46,829 nucleotides of DNA from Bacteroidota bacterium. Lineage in GTDB: Bacteria > Bacteroidota > Ignavibacteria > Ignavibacteriales > Ignavibacteriaceae. The stretch covers positions 1 to 46,829 of the forward strand of contig JAEXTA010000191.1 of the NCBI GenBank assembly GCA_023453665.1. The letters run 5' to 3'. A model generated the notes under the pieces. The model worked only from the letters and a program-made list of their open reading frames with translations, was not told where the DNA came from and made no database searches. Below are positions 24,155 to 33,855 of the stretch, piece after piece. Numbering within the stretch: the first letter of the stretch is position 1; each line of letters starts with the position of its first letter. The position numbers and the translations under genes were made by a program.

Positions 24155-24852
24155 AATCGATTAAAATATTACTACTGCTTCAAATTATTTTTATCACAAA
24201 TTTGTTTTCACAGTATAAAGTACAATTAAACACAAATGTTGATCTTGTCAGCAGGTATATCTGGCGCGGTATTGATGTTGCTTCAACACCGAGTGTTCAG
24301 CCGTCTCTTGCAGTTTCATTTTCAAATATTTCTCTTGGGTTCTGGGCGGCTTACACTTTATCTAATCAAAAATCATCTTCAGATGAAATTGATATCTGGT
24401 TAAGCTATAATCTGAAAATCGGAGAGTTCATAATATCGCCATTGATTACAGACTACTATTATCCAAATTCCGGAAAGAGGCTCTTTGATTTTGATGATGA
24501 AAATGGAGCACATCTTCTTGAAGCCGGATTAAAAATAAGTAAAGAAGATTTCCCCATCATTGTTTCAGGTTATTATAATTTTTACAATGAACCAGGCAAC
24601 AATACATACTTTGAAATTAGTTATTCGGCTAACGTAAATGAGTTGAAGTTTGATTCATTTATCGGTGCTACAGGCGGAAGCAAAAGTAATTCCTTATTTT
24701 ATAACACAGAAAATTTTAATGTTATTAATATCGGAATGAAAATTACAAAACCATTATTTATAACTGACAAGATTACCATTCCTGTTTTTGCATCAATTAT
24801 ATTTAATCCAAGAAATGAAATTGCAAATGTAGTTGCCGGAATTACTTTATAA
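24151..24852 (+). CDS. TorF-like outer-membrane beta-barrel porin in the kdp operon
   Basis: This 233-residue protein has a signal peptide (1-20, ending LFSQ) and alternating hydrophobic/polar strands typical of a small outer-membrane barrel. The opening VDLVSRYIWRGID resembles the TorF/Gcw-chp putative porin family. It sits between kdpC (4-base overlap) and kdpD (4-base gap), so it is part of the kdp operon and probably lets K+ or another ion cross the outer membrane under K+ limitation. That role is an inference from position. AGGAATAAAAA precedes the ATG. Confidence 0.8.
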   Translation: MKSIKILLLLQIIFITNLFSQYKVQLNTNVDLVSRYIWRGIDVASTPSVQPSLAVSFSNISLGFWAAYTLSNQKSSSDEIDIWLSYNLKIGEFIISPLITDYYYPNSGKRLFDFDDENGAHLLEAGLKISKEDFPIIVSGYYNFYNEPGNNTYFEISYSANVNELKFDSFIGATGGSKSNSLFYNTENFNVINIGMKITKPLFITDKITIPVFASIIFNPRNEIANVVAGITL

Positions 24853-24856
24853 AAAA

Positions 24857-26005
24857 ATGGAACCACAGATTTCCATATCAGCAGAAAGATTTCTTAATCT
24901 TATAAGATCATCCAAACAGGGAAAGCTGAAGATCTATATAGGAATGGCTGCAGGTGTGGGTAAAACATATCGAATGTTACTCGAAGCCAAAGAACTTCTT
25001 GACAGTAATGTTGATGTTGTTATAGGTTATATCGAAACGCACGGAAGAAAAGAGATAGTTAAACTTACAGAAGGTTTACCCGCAATTGAAAGGAAAAAAA
25101 TATTTTATAAAGGTAAACTTCTTGATGAAATGGATGTTGATTCGATCCATCTTCACAAACCTGAAGTAGTTCTTGTTGATGAACTTGCTCATACAAATGT
25201 TCCCGGCTCTAAAAATGAAAAACGCTGGCAGGATGTTAAGGAACTGATTGAAGCAGGTATAAATGTTATCAGCACTGTAAACATTCAACACATAGAAAGT
25301 ATAAATGAAAATGTTGAAAAGATAACCGGTGTTAAAATCACCGAAAGAGTTCCGGACAGTATTATTCATTTAGCGGACGAAGTTGTTAATGTTGATCTTA
25401 CAATTGAAGAACTAATCGACAGGCTTGAAGAAGGAAAGATATACGATCTTAAAAAAGTACCGATAGCTCTTCAGAATTTTTTCCAGAAAGAAAAACTATT
25501 ACAACTTCGTGACCTTGCTTTGAAAGAAGTATCAAGGCAGGTTGAAAGAAAAATACTGAAAGAAATTCCTCTGCCTGACAGGGAGAAAATTAATTCAATT
25601 GTAACTGCACTTAGCAGTAACTATGAATCTGGCAAAAGACTTATAAGAAAGTCATCGAGGCTTGCGGCATTGTACAATTCAAAGTGGTATGTTGTATATG
25701 TTCAAACAGATAAAGAATCATCAGACAGGATTGACACTAAACTTCAGCGCTTCCTGTTGAATAATTTTAAATTGGCAGCGGAACTCGGTGCTGATGTGCA
25801 GGAGATAAACTGCAATGATGTAGCACTTTCAATTGTTGAATTCGCTAAAAAGAAAGAAGCATCATTAATCGTAATTGGTAAGCCTGTGTTTTCAATTCTT
25901 TACAGGTTAAAACCCAAAAATTTTTTCAGGGAACTTACATCACTTACATCAAAAGAGAATATTGATATTCTCATGGTTTCATCTAATGAAAACGCTAAAA
26001 AATAA
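24857..26005 (+). CDS. kdpD: Kinase-less KdpD: KdpD N-terminal ATP-binding domain plus Usp domain
   Basis: From ATG 24857 the product has 382 residues; TTG 24833 would add eight. Residues 20-215 match the KdpD sensor domain with Walker A AAGVGKT (31-37) and VDELAHTNVPGS near 101-112. Residues 240-375 form a universal-stress-protein-like domain. Full-length KdpD (about 900 residues) continues into four membrane spans, GAF and histidine kinase domains, and none of these is here. The kinase is supplied by the next gene, which overlaps by 20 bases. It is probably a cytosolic sensor that modulates that kinase. The Usp domain is where c-di-AMP binds in some KdpD proteins, but I cannot confirm the motif here. 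Confidence 0.92.
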   Translation: MEPQISISAERFLNLIRSSKQGKLKIYIGMAAGVGKTYRMLLEAKELLDSNVDVVIGYIETHGRKEIVKLTEGLPAIERKKIFYKGKLLDEMDVDSIHLHKPEVVLVDELAHTNVPGSKNEKRWQDVKELIEAGINVISTVNIQHIESINENVEKITGVKITERVPDSIIHLADEVVNVDLTIEELIDRLEEGKIYDLKKVPIALQNFFQKEKLLQLRDLALKEVSRQVERKILKEIPLPDREKINSIVTALSSNYESGKRLIRKSSRLAALYNSKWYVVYVQTDKESSDRIDTKLQRFLLNNFKLAAELGADVQEINCNDVALSIVEFAKKKEASLIVIGKPVFSILYRLKPKNFFRELTSLTSKENIDILMVSSNENAKK

Positions 26006-27821
26006 AATTAACATCGGGGTAATCTTTCTGTTCAGCATTGTGCTGCTTGTAAGCATACTCAGTATAGTCTTTATCAACCAGCTCGCACAAAAAACCAAAG
26101 GTACAATCGTTGATAACTATGCATCGGTTGATTACATGCTTGACATGCTGACGAACCTTGGTGATATGCATACAATGCAGGTGGAATCGCTTGTCAATAA
26201 AAATGATTTTAGCGAAAATGAAGTCAAAACTTACAGTGATTTTAAAAATCATTTTAAAAAAAATCTTCAGGATGAAACCAATAACATAACCGAACAGGGA
26301 GAAGGTGACCTCGTTAACGAACTTCATTCCATGTACAATGACTATCTGAAATATTACGAAGCTTTAAAAAACAATTTTGAACCAGGTGCTGAAATAGATG
26401 TATTATATGAAAAGTATTTGATGCTCAGATCAAAGATACTTGGGTTGTATAAACTTAACATGGATGCAATAGTAAATAAAACCGGTGAACTTCAAAAAAC
26501 AGCTGATGAAGTTATTCTTTATATGTCGATTGTTGTAACGTTGAGTATTCTTATCACGTTTTCATTCATTTATAATTTCCCTACTAAAATAATTGAGCCG
26601 ATAAAAACACTTACTGACAGGATCAAAGCGATCAGTGAAAGAAATTATGATCAGAAACTTGATCTTAACTCAAATGATGAACTTGGTGAACTTGCTGCCG
26701 CATTTAACATAATGGCAGAACGACTAAAAATTTATGAGTCAAAACATATTGATCAGTTATTGTTTGAACAGAAAAGAATGAACTCTTTAGTTGAAAACCT
26801 TGAGGATGGTGTATTGCTGATCGATGAGAACCGGAAAATTGTAATAGCAAATAAAACACTTCTTGAAATTACCGGATTAAAAAGAGATGAACTACTGCTT
26901 CACTATCTGCCTGAAGCTGCAGACAGAAATGATCTTATAAAAGAAATATATAATACCAGCAAAGTCATTAAAGAAAATTCACATGCTGAGATTAAACCTG
27001 TCAGGATAATTAAAAATAAAAAGGAATTGTTTTATAAGATTGAAGCAGAGGATATAATCACTTTTTCAGAATACTCTCAGCAGGAAACCTTTATCGGAAA
27101 CCTTATTCTTCTGCGGGATATAACTCATTACCAGGAACGTGATACAGCTAAAACAAATTTACTTGCAACTGTTTCTCATGAATTAAAAACTCCTCTGGCT
27201 TCAATCAATTTAAGTTTGAAAATGCTCGAAGATAAAAGAATCGGGCAGTTAAATCAGGAACAGCAAGAGTTGATAAATGCATTGAGCCAGCAGAGTAACA
27301 GGCTCTCAAGAGTAATTAATGAATTGCTTGAATACTCGCAGATAGAAACTGGAAACATCAAACTAAAATTTAATTCAGTAAAACCTGAAGATATTATCGA
27401 ATTGGGAGTAACAGCATTAGTGCTGCAGGCAGCAGAAAAGAATATAGAATTGGAAACTGATATAGAAGAGAATCTGCCTGCAATAAAAGCTGATCTTGAA
27501 AAAAGTGTTTTCGTATTTGTTAATCTTTTGAATAACGCAATACGGTACTCAAAACAAAATGACAAAATTAAATTAACTGCTGTCAAAGAAAATAACTGGG
27601 TGAAGTTTTCCGTGTCAGATAACGGTCCGGGAATTTCAAAAGAAGACCAGCAAAAATTATTTCAGAGATTTACTCAGGTAGGAAGTAGAACAAAACAGGG
27701 TTGGGGACTTGGTCTTGCTATTTCAAAGGAATTTATACAGGCACAAAACGGAAGGATTTGGGTTGAAAGTGAGAAGGGGAAGGGAAGTGTTTTTTATTTT
27801 GCGCTTCCATTTGAAAGTTAA
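25986..27821 (+). CDS. Membrane sensor histidine kinase partnered with split KdpD
   Basis: The start is ATG 25986 (MKTLKNKINIG), overlapping kdpD by 20 bases; an upstream ATG at 25962 would add eight residues of no signal value. The product has 611 residues: span 1 at 9-31, a periplasmic helical sensor at 32-176, span 2 at 177-198, HAMP at 199-251, PAS at 262-385, HisKA with His398 in SHELKTP, and HATPase at about 495-610 with N-box NNAIRYS, DNGPGIS and GWGLGLAIS. It should phosphorylate the NtrC-like regulator encoded at the other end of the locus (inferred). It is the last gene of the kdp operon and ends 46 bases from the convergent trkH. Confidence 0.93.
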   Translation: MKTLKNKINIGVIFLFSIVLLVSILSIVFINQLAQKTKGTIVDNYASVDYMLDMLTNLGDMHTMQVESLVNKNDFSENEVKTYSDFKNHFKKNLQDETNNITEQGEGDLVNELHSMYNDYLKYYEALKNNFEPGAEIDVLYEKYLMLRSKILGLYKLNMDAIVNKTGELQKTADEVILYMSIVVTLSILITFSFIYNFPTKIIEPIKTLTDRIKAISERNYDQKLDLNSNDELGELAAAFNIMAERLKIYESKHIDQLLFEQKRMNSLVENLEDGVLLIDENRKIVIANKTLLEITGLKRDELLLHYLPEAADRNDLIKEIYNTSKVIKENSHAEIKPVRIIKNKKELFYKIEAEDIITFSEYSQQETFIGNLILLRDITHYQERDTAKTNLLATVSHELKTPLASINLSLKMLEDKRIGQLNQEQQELINALSQQSNRLSRVINELLEYSQIETGNIKLKFNSVKPEDIIELGVTALVLQAAEKNIELETDIEENLPAIKADLEKSVFVFVNLLNNAIRYSKQNDKIKLTAVKENNWVKFSVSDNGPGISKEDQQKLFQRFTQVGSRTKQGWGLGLAISKEFIQAQNGRIWVESEKGKGSVFYFALPFES

Positions 27822-27867
27822 CGGGCTGAAATTTTAAGCGTGCTTTCAAATAATCGTAATGGCAGAT

Positions 27868-29313
27868 CTATCTCTTCCAGAATGCCGGAGTGAGGATTAT
27901 CAATACAGTATACAGTTCCAATCGACCCAACAACATCAGTAAACTTAAAAGCCATTTACCGGCAACAGGAATCTCAGAATAATTACCAACTGGACCGGTC
28001 ATCCCCAACCCCGGACCAATATTAGCCATGCAAGCTGCAACAGAACCCATTGAGCATTTTAAATCCACACCCATAATTGATAATAATAAAGAGCCAATTC
28101 CGAATATTGCGAGGTATAACAGCACGAAAGCTGAAACTTTTGCAATAATATCATTCGATACAGCTTTACCATTTTGTCTTACCGGAATAACCGCACTTGG
28201 GTGCAGAAGTTTTTTTGTTTCAGCAATAATATTTTTTATCAGGAGTTGATAACGCACCATTTTTATTCCACCGCTCGTTGAACCTGCACAAGCACCAAAC
28301 AGTAAAAGGAAAAGAAAAAATGTAGATGAGAAAGGCGCCCATAATTCGTAATCAGTTGTTGCAAAACCAGTTGAAGTAAGAATAGATAAAATTGAAAAGG
28401 AAACTGTTCTGAATGATGTTTCAATATGCATTGAGTTAACAATGCTTAAGTAAATAGTCATCAATGTTACAGTAATAATTATAAACACACTGTAAAATCT
28501 GAATTCATTATCTGAGAAGTATGATTTGAATTTTCCGTGCAAAGCAAGGTAATGTAATGTGAAATTTGTTCCGCCAAGAAACATGAAAAAGATAACCACG
28601 TATTCAATGAATGGTGAATTATAATAAGCTATACTCAAATTTTTTGTAGAAAATCCACCAGTTGCAAGTGTACCGAATGAATGACATAAAGAATCAAAAA
28701 GATTCATACCACCAAATAAAAGTAAGATTGTCTGTGCACCTGTTAGCATAACATAAATTGCCCAAAGCCGTTTAGCTGTTACCTGAACACGCGGGTGCAG
28801 TTTATCTTTTGAAGGTCCGGCAACTTCAGCCTGGTAAAGCTGCATACCGCCAATACCAAGTATGGGCAAAATTGCAAGCGAAAGAACAATGATACCCATG
28901 CCACCAATCCAGTGAGTCATACTTCTCCAGAATAACAATCCATGGGGAAGTTTCTCAACATCCTTTAAAATTGAACCACCTGTTGTTGTAAAACCTGACA
29001 TAGTTTCGAAGAACGCATCAGTAAAAGAAGGGATTGATCCGTGAATGATAAATGGCAAAGTGCTAAATGCTGCCATTGCAATCCAGCCAACAGTTACAAT
29101 TATGTAACCTTCCCGCTTGGTTATTTCTTTAGGAATTTTTCTGGTATAAAACCATGTGATGAAACCAATAAATGCTGTGATCAAAGCTGAAATTAAAATT
29201 GCAGAAATATCATTGGAACCATAATAAACTGAGAAGGGAATTCCCGTCAGCATAAATCCGCCGGTTAGTATTAGTAGAAAGCCGGTAATATGTAGTACGA
29301 TTTTATAGTTCAT
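27868..29313 (-). CDS. trkH: TrkH-type K+ uptake channel subunit
   Basis: This 481-residue inner-membrane protein belongs to the Trk/Ktr superfamily. Four pore loops with the selectivity Gly are visible: TTTGGSIL, GTLATGGFST, TSTGFATTD and NIGPGLGMTG, each after a pore helix. Hydrophobic spans surround them in the usual four-times-two layout. It passes K+ (or Na+/K+) down the electrical gradient, gated by the TrkA ring encoded directly upstream. The ATG follows the trkA stop without a gap, so the pair is translationally coupled. It converges with the kdp operon. Confidence 0.95.
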   Translation of the reverse strand: MNYKIVLHITGFLLILTGGFMLTGIPFSVYYGSNDISAILISALITAFIGFITWFYTRKIPKEITKREGYIIVTVGWIAMAAFSTLPFIIHGSIPSFTDAFFETMSGFTTTGGSILKDVEKLPHGLLFWRSMTHWIGGMGIIVLSLAILPILGIGGMQLYQAEVAGPSKDKLHPRVQVTAKRLWAIYVMLTGAQTILLLFGGMNLFDSLCHSFGTLATGGFSTKNLSIAYYNSPFIEYVVIFFMFLGGTNFTLHYLALHGKFKSYFSDNEFRFYSVFIIITVTLMTIYLSIVNSMHIETSFRTVSFSILSILTSTGFATTDYELWAPFSSTFFLFLLLFGACAGSTSGGIKMVRYQLLIKNIIAETKKLLHPSAVIPVRQNGKAVSNDIIAKVSAFVLLYLAIFGIGSLLLSIMGVDLKCSMGSVAACMANIGPGLGMTGPVGNYSEIPVAGKWLLSLLMLLGRLELYTVLIILTPAFWKR

Positions 29314-30654
29314 TTAACTGAAAAACTTTGTAAGCTTATCAACAGCATCGGGAAGGGAAAACACAACAACTTTATCATTTGCTTTTATTTGTGTTTCACC
29401 TGTAGTAATAAAACTCTCTTCATTCCTGATTATTCCGCCTATAATTGCTTCCTTTGGAAAGTGTAAATCTTTAACAGGTTTTTTAGTTGCAGGTGAACCT
29501 TGCGCAGCGCTGTATTCCATAACTTCTGCATCAATTCCTTCGAGTGTTGCAATTGCAACCACTTCGCCTTTACGGATGAAGCGTGAAATATTATTCGCCG
29601 CAATTAATTTTTTATTGATAAGTGAATCAAGCCCGATAGTCTGAGTTAGAGGGATATAATCTACTTTGTCAACAAGTGCAATTGCTTTGGTTACACCAAG
29701 ATGTTTTGCCATTAAACAGGAAATAATATTTGTTTCGGCATCTTCAGTCACTGCAATGAATGCATCCATATCTATGATGCCTTCCTGGGCAAGCAGATCA
29801 ATGTCACGTCCGTCACCTTTTATTACCAGTGTATTCCTTAGTAAATCGGCAAGTTCAAAACTTTTTTCTTCGTTGGATTCAATCAGCTTAACCGTCATAG
29901 AATCTTCAAGAAGTTTTGCAACTCTTCTGCCGATTTTACCGCCGCCGAGAATCATTATTTTGTCAAACTTAATATTCTCTTTGCCGGATAATTTTAAGAT
30001 CATTTCAATACCATTCGGTGTTGTAATTACAAACACCTGGTCGTTCGGTAAAAATACATCTGTGCCTTTTGGTATTATTGTCCGGAAGTTTCTGTGAATA
30101 GCAACAATTCTGAAATCCACACTCTGATGTTCGCGTGCAACGTCTATAATTTTTTTGTGGACTACCGGTGCGTTTTTGTCAAGCTTAAGTCCAAGTACTG
30201 AAAGTTTCCCGTTTTCAAATTCCAGTACGTCTGTTGCGGCGGTACGCATAATCAGGTTTACTGTTTCCATAGCCGCGAGTTCCTCGGGATAGATCATAAA
30301 ATCAATTCCGAGTTCGTGAAAATTTACCTGGCAGCCGGGTTCAAGGTATTCAGCGTTACCGATTCTTGCGATAGTTTTTTTTGCCCCAAGTTTTTTCCCG
30401 ATGATTGCTGTTGCAATATTCACTTCTTCACTTGATGTAACTGAAACAAGCAGATCAGCTTTTGCAACATTGGCATCAATCAAAGTTTTTATTGATGTTG
30501 ATGAACCATTGATAGTTAGGATATCTGTCATAGAATCAGTATAGGATAACCTCTCCTGATCCATATCAATAGCAATTATATCGTGTGATTCACTTGATAG
30601 TTGTTTTGCAAGGTGATAACCAACATCACCCATTCCGGCAATTATTATTCGCAT
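29314..30654 (-). CDS. trkA: TrkA, NAD-binding gating subunit of the Trk K+ system
   Basis: This 446-residue cytosolic protein has the full two-lobed TrkA architecture. RCK-N 1 has the Rossmann motif GMGDVGYHLA near residues 7-16, and RCK-C 1 follows. RCK-N 2 has LGGGKIGRRVA near 227-237, and RCK-C 2 ends at the C-terminus. NAD(H)/ATP binding to such rings opens TrkH. It lies directly before trkH and is transcribed away from the rhomboid gene. No strong SD is visible. Confidence 0.95.
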   Translation of the reverse strand: MRIIIAGMGDVGYHLAKQLSSESHDIIAIDMDQERLSYTDSMTDILTINGSSTSIKTLIDANVAKADLLVSVTSSEEVNIATAIIGKKLGAKKTIARIGNAEYLEPGCQVNFHELGIDFMIYPEELAAMETVNLIMRTAATDVLEFENGKLSVLGLKLDKNAPVVHKKIIDVAREHQSVDFRIVAIHRNFRTIIPKGTDVFLPNDQVFVITTPNGIEMILKLSGKENIKFDKIMILGGGKIGRRVAKLLEDSMTVKLIESNEEKSFELADLLRNTLVIKGDGRDIDLLAQEGIIDMDAFIAVTEDAETNIISCLMAKHLGVTKAIALVDKVDYIPLTQTIGLDSLINKKLIAANNISRFIRKGEVVAIATLEGIDAEVMEYSAAQGSPATKKPVKDLHFPKEAIIGGIIRNEESFITTGETQIKANDKVVVFSLPDAVDKLTKFFS

Positions 30655-30862
30655 ATTTTTGTTCTACTCAAATTCCTTAAATACTCTATTCAAACCTGAA
30701 ACATTTAAAACCAAATGGAGAAATACCTGGTTAAAATAGCTTGTTAATCAGAAAATTGAAAATGATTCTTTTCAACTAAAAAATTAATTGTGTATGGTAT
30801 TTAAAAGGACTAAGTTTTCTCAGAGGTTTTGTAAAATATCTTTCCATAAACCGGGAGTAACA

Positions 30863-31960
30863 ATGATTCTGCCAGTCAATTTAGAACTTGATTCCTATCG
30901 AACTCCAATTTCAAATTATATAATTATACTTTTCACAATCATCATCTATTTCTTTTCCATGTCAAGAGCATACGGAGATTTTTTTGTAGATATGATTCTT
31001 ATTGATTACAGTCCTTCCGGTTTAGTCGGAAGTATTTTTCTGCATGCCGATTTATTTCATCTGCTTGGAAATATGTTATTCCTTTTTGTATTTGGCGGTG
31101 CCGTGTGTGCGGTGTTTGGAAATTATGTTTATCCTTTGATTTATCTTGTACTTGGTGTAATTGCATCTGTAATTCATCTTTTACTCGATGGTAATCCCGC
31201 TGTTGGTGCAAGCGGTGCAGTCAGCGGATTAATGGGATTTGTTCTTGCGTGGTTTCCAAAAAATAAAATTAAATTTATTTACTGGATGATGCTGGCACTT
31301 GGGGGCTCATTCAAACTTAAAGCTATTTATGCAATTGGATTTTACTTTGCACTGGATTTATTCGGAGTGCTTGGCGGCGGCTCTAATGTTGCACACTTTG
31401 CACACATCGGCGGTTTAGTTGGCGGATTCCTGATTGGGGTTGGATTGTTATACTCAAATGTTCTGGATATTGATGAGACAACAATCATCGACTTAATAAC
31501 TAAAAAAGATAAACAGGCTGTGCGAAAAGATTATGATGAACTTCAGGCAGACGCGGAAAGGCAAAGGATGGATGATGAGATGGTAAAACTGGGATTGGGA
31601 AGAGGTACATCTTTCGAAAACATGACAGAACTTGATTTTCAAATCAACCGTGTAATGAGTCAGAAAGAAGCTGTACCCAAATTCAGAGTTTTGAGATTGA
31701 TTAAAAATGATAATGAAATAAAATGTTTCGTTGTTAATGAAGGAGACACAATTACACATCTTTCATTAAATGCTTCAGACGGAATTGAATGTGAAGTAAC
31801 ACCGTCTGATGAATTTAAATCCTCCGGAACTGGAGTGTTTTCATTTACAAATATTAATTCGCGTGAAGTGAAAATAAGATTTGCTATGGAATACAATAAT
31901 TCAATTAACCCTGTAAGCAGCAATTACAATCTGGATACAGAGATGAAAACAATTTCCTGA
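30863..31960 (+). CDS. Rhomboid intramembrane serine protease with C-terminal soluble extension
   Basis: The ATG at 30863 is chosen because GGGAG lies 7 bases before it; an earlier ATG at 30788 would add 25 atypical residues. The 365-residue product has six hydrophobic spans in residues 15-200. It carries the rhomboid catalytic set: His66-x-x-x-Asn70 in HLLGN, Ser117 in GASG and His181 in AHIGG. It should cleave membrane-protein helices. Residues 205-365 are soluble; a charged helix (residues 210-250) leads to a region from about 270 that looks like a beta-sandwich, of no family I recognise. The extension may guide substrates or partners. Confidence 0.9.
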   Translation: MILPVNLELDSYRTPISNYIIILFTIIIYFFSMSRAYGDFFVDMILIDYSPSGLVGSIFLHADLFHLLGNMLFLFVFGGAVCAVFGNYVYPLIYLVLGVIASVIHLLLDGNPAVGASGAVSGLMGFVLAWFPKNKIKFIYWMMLALGGSFKLKAIYAIGFYFALDLFGVLGGGSNVAHFAHIGGLVGGFLIGVGLLYSNVLDIDETTIIDLITKKDKQAVRKDYDELQADAERQRMDDEMVKLGLGRGTSFENMTELDFQINRVMSQKEAVPKFRVLRLIKNDNEIKCFVVNEGDTITHLSLNASDGIECEVTPSDEFKSSGTGVFSFTNINSREVKIRFAMEYNNSINPVSSNYNLDTEMKTIS

Positions 31961-32019
31961 TAAATCTTTTTTAATAAAATATTAATTGCTAACCGGCAAA
32001 TTATATCTTCTGCCATACG

Positions 32020-32048
32020 TTGACTATGGTTAGGAAAATAATTATTTA
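32020..32048 (+). promoter_or_regulatory. Candidate sigma70-type promoter of the BNR/T9SS protein gene
   Basis: TTGACT (32020-32025), a 17-base spacer, and TATTTA (32043-32048) lie 23 bases before the ATG of the secreted-protein gene, with CGGGAGG as RBS. The same -35 (TTGACT) with the same spacing and a TATTTT -10 occurs before rplM, which strengthens both calls. Confidence 0.5.
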
Positions 32049-32071
32049 GTAAAAAACAATCGGGAGGTTAT

Positions 32072-33757
32072 ATGAAAAATTTGGTACTGGTGGCATTTCT
32101 TTTAATAATTTCATCTGTGACAATTACTGCACAGCTATCACAGATCGACTCACTATTCACAACAAACTATGATTATGTAACGAACAGTATTTACCGTAAT
32201 AATTTACTTTTTTATAATGATACTGTTTATACGGTAAATATGGCAAGACCTTTTTCAACATTTCCTCCTACGGAAAGACATATTGTATTTTCTTATAAGC
32301 CTATGGGTGGTAACTGGACAAAACAAAGTGTATTTGGAACTCAAACCGGTTGGCCTAACCTGGATATCGGTTTTACAGGAAGTACACAAGGGACACTCGG
32401 AATTCTAGCCGGCGGTGGAAAATTTGCTCTTAGAAACGGGTCAACGTTTATAATAAAAGATGTACCTGGTAATTATGGCACTTTTGTTTTTTCGAACGGA
32501 AATATTTTTCTTGGAGCAAACGCCGGATTCCTAGGTTATAATTTATATAAAAGCACTGATCTCGGTGATTCCTGGATAGTGATCGATAGTCTTGCAAGAT
32601 TTCATCCCGATATAGTTTATTGTGTAGAATCGGGGAGTGTTGAAGTTGATATGTTCAAATCACCAAACGAACAATATATTGTTATGCTGGGTACTTGTGC
32701 TGCTGCAAGTGGTGGTGGTGCACATGTTTATAATGGTATTGCTGAAAACAGGGCAGATAATATGTGGATTATGTTTTCAACTGATTTTGGTGATACATGG
32801 GATGCAAAACGTGTAGCGGCTGATGGTGTTATTAATCTTGTTCAGGATTATCACAGTGCTAATTTTGCTCCTCTGTTTGAGAACTTCAGTCAGATTTCAG
32901 GTGCAGTGGATAATGCAGGTGTAGTTCACATTGTGGCTAATGGATATGGACTTGTATTCTCCGGTACAACAGTAATTGGCAGTAACTTTCCTGTTCTATA
33001 TTGGAACTCTTCGACTAACATTTGGAAATCAATTTCATCTGAGGATATTGATACGCTGTCGGCAATCGGTGATTTTTATCCAACAAATAAAATTGGTCAG
33101 TCATATCCATCGATAGGAATGAGTGAAGATGGTCAGACATTGTATTCAATCTGGACAGGTCCCCAAAGAAATCCTGCCAGCCCGATTGGTATGGATACAT
33201 CAGGCGGATTATTCTGGACTGATCTCTATCATTCAGCTTCATCGGATGGTGGAATAACCTGGGAATATGGAGGCACAGCTTCAAATGTACCGGACAAATC
33301 AGACACATATGGTACCAGTGCACAATACCTGCGAACAGTAAGTTCTACTGTATTTGCAGATATAACATTTATGAAAGATTCAACCACCGGCGTAGGTCCT
33401 TTTGATGGAATTCTCACTGATAATCCAATAATGTATGCATTGGTGAACACAGGAGATATGCTTACAGGTATTGGTGGAGAAATTGGTAAAGTAGAATCTT
33501 TCACTTTATATCAGAATTATCCAAACCCATTTAATCCTGTAACAAAAATAAGTTACAGAATGAAGGAAGCAGGCAATGTTACACTGAAAGTTTATGATGT
33601 GCTTGGCAACCTCGTAACAACATTAATAAATTCTGAAATCAACGCAGGCTTACACGAGATAAATTTTAATGCAGAAAATCTTGCGAGTGGAATTTATTAT
33701 TACCAGTTAAGAAGCGGAGGATTTTTAGAGACGAGGAAGATGATATTACTTAAATGA
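32072..33757 (+). CDS. Secreted BNR/sialidase-like repeat protein with type IX sorting domain
   Basis: The 561-residue product has a signal peptide (1-20, ending TITAQ). The middle contains Asp-box (BNR) motifs such as KSTDLGDSW, STDFGDTW and SSDGGITW, which mark six- or seven-bladed beta propellers of the sialidase/WD-like kind. Glycosidase residues of true sialidases are not evident, so enzymatic activity is uncertain. The last 85 or so residues are a T9SS type A sorting domain with YPNPFNPVTKI, ending LETRKMILLK, so it should be exported to the cell surface. CGGGAGG is the RBS. A strong terminator lies 99 bases after the stop, so it is probably monocistronic. Confidence 0.85.
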   Translation: MKNLVLVAFLLIISSVTITAQLSQIDSLFTTNYDYVTNSIYRNNLLFYNDTVYTVNMARPFSTFPPTERHIVFSYKPMGGNWTKQSVFGTQTGWPNLDIGFTGSTQGTLGILAGGGKFALRNGSTFIIKDVPGNYGTFVFSNGNIFLGANAGFLGYNLYKSTDLGDSWIVIDSLARFHPDIVYCVESGSVEVDMFKSPNEQYIVMLGTCAAASGGGAHVYNGIAENRADNMWIMFSTDFGDTWDAKRVAADGVINLVQDYHSANFAPLFENFSQISGAVDNAGVVHIVANGYGLVFSGTTVIGSNFPVLYWNSSTNIWKSISSEDIDTLSAIGDFYPTNKIGQSYPSIGMSEDGQTLYSIWTGPQRNPASPIGMDTSGGLFWTDLYHSASSDGGITWEYGGTASNVPDKSDTYGTSAQYLRTVSSTVFADITFMKDSTTGVGPFDGILTDNPIMYALVNTGDMLTGIGGEIGKVESFTLYQNYPNPFNPVTKISYRMKEAGNVTLKVYDVLGNLVTTLINSEINAGLHEINFNAENLASGIYYYQLRSGGFLETRKMILLK

Positions 33758-33855
33758 CATAGTCGTTTAGGTCGGAACCCTATGGGAATATTGTTGAAGT
33801 AAGTTCAGGTTCAAATATTAATTGTGAGAAGTTTGGTTAGATCAAAAGTATTATT

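Noticed and set aside
27822..27867. Terminator between the histidine kinase and trkH
   Set aside because: Only a 4-bp AAGC/GCTT palindrome with a 2-base loop is present; not a credible hairpin.
29666..30097. 143-residue plus-strand open frame opposite trkA
   Set aside because: It is antisense to a complete TrkA with both Rossmann motifs; composition is that of a shadow frame.
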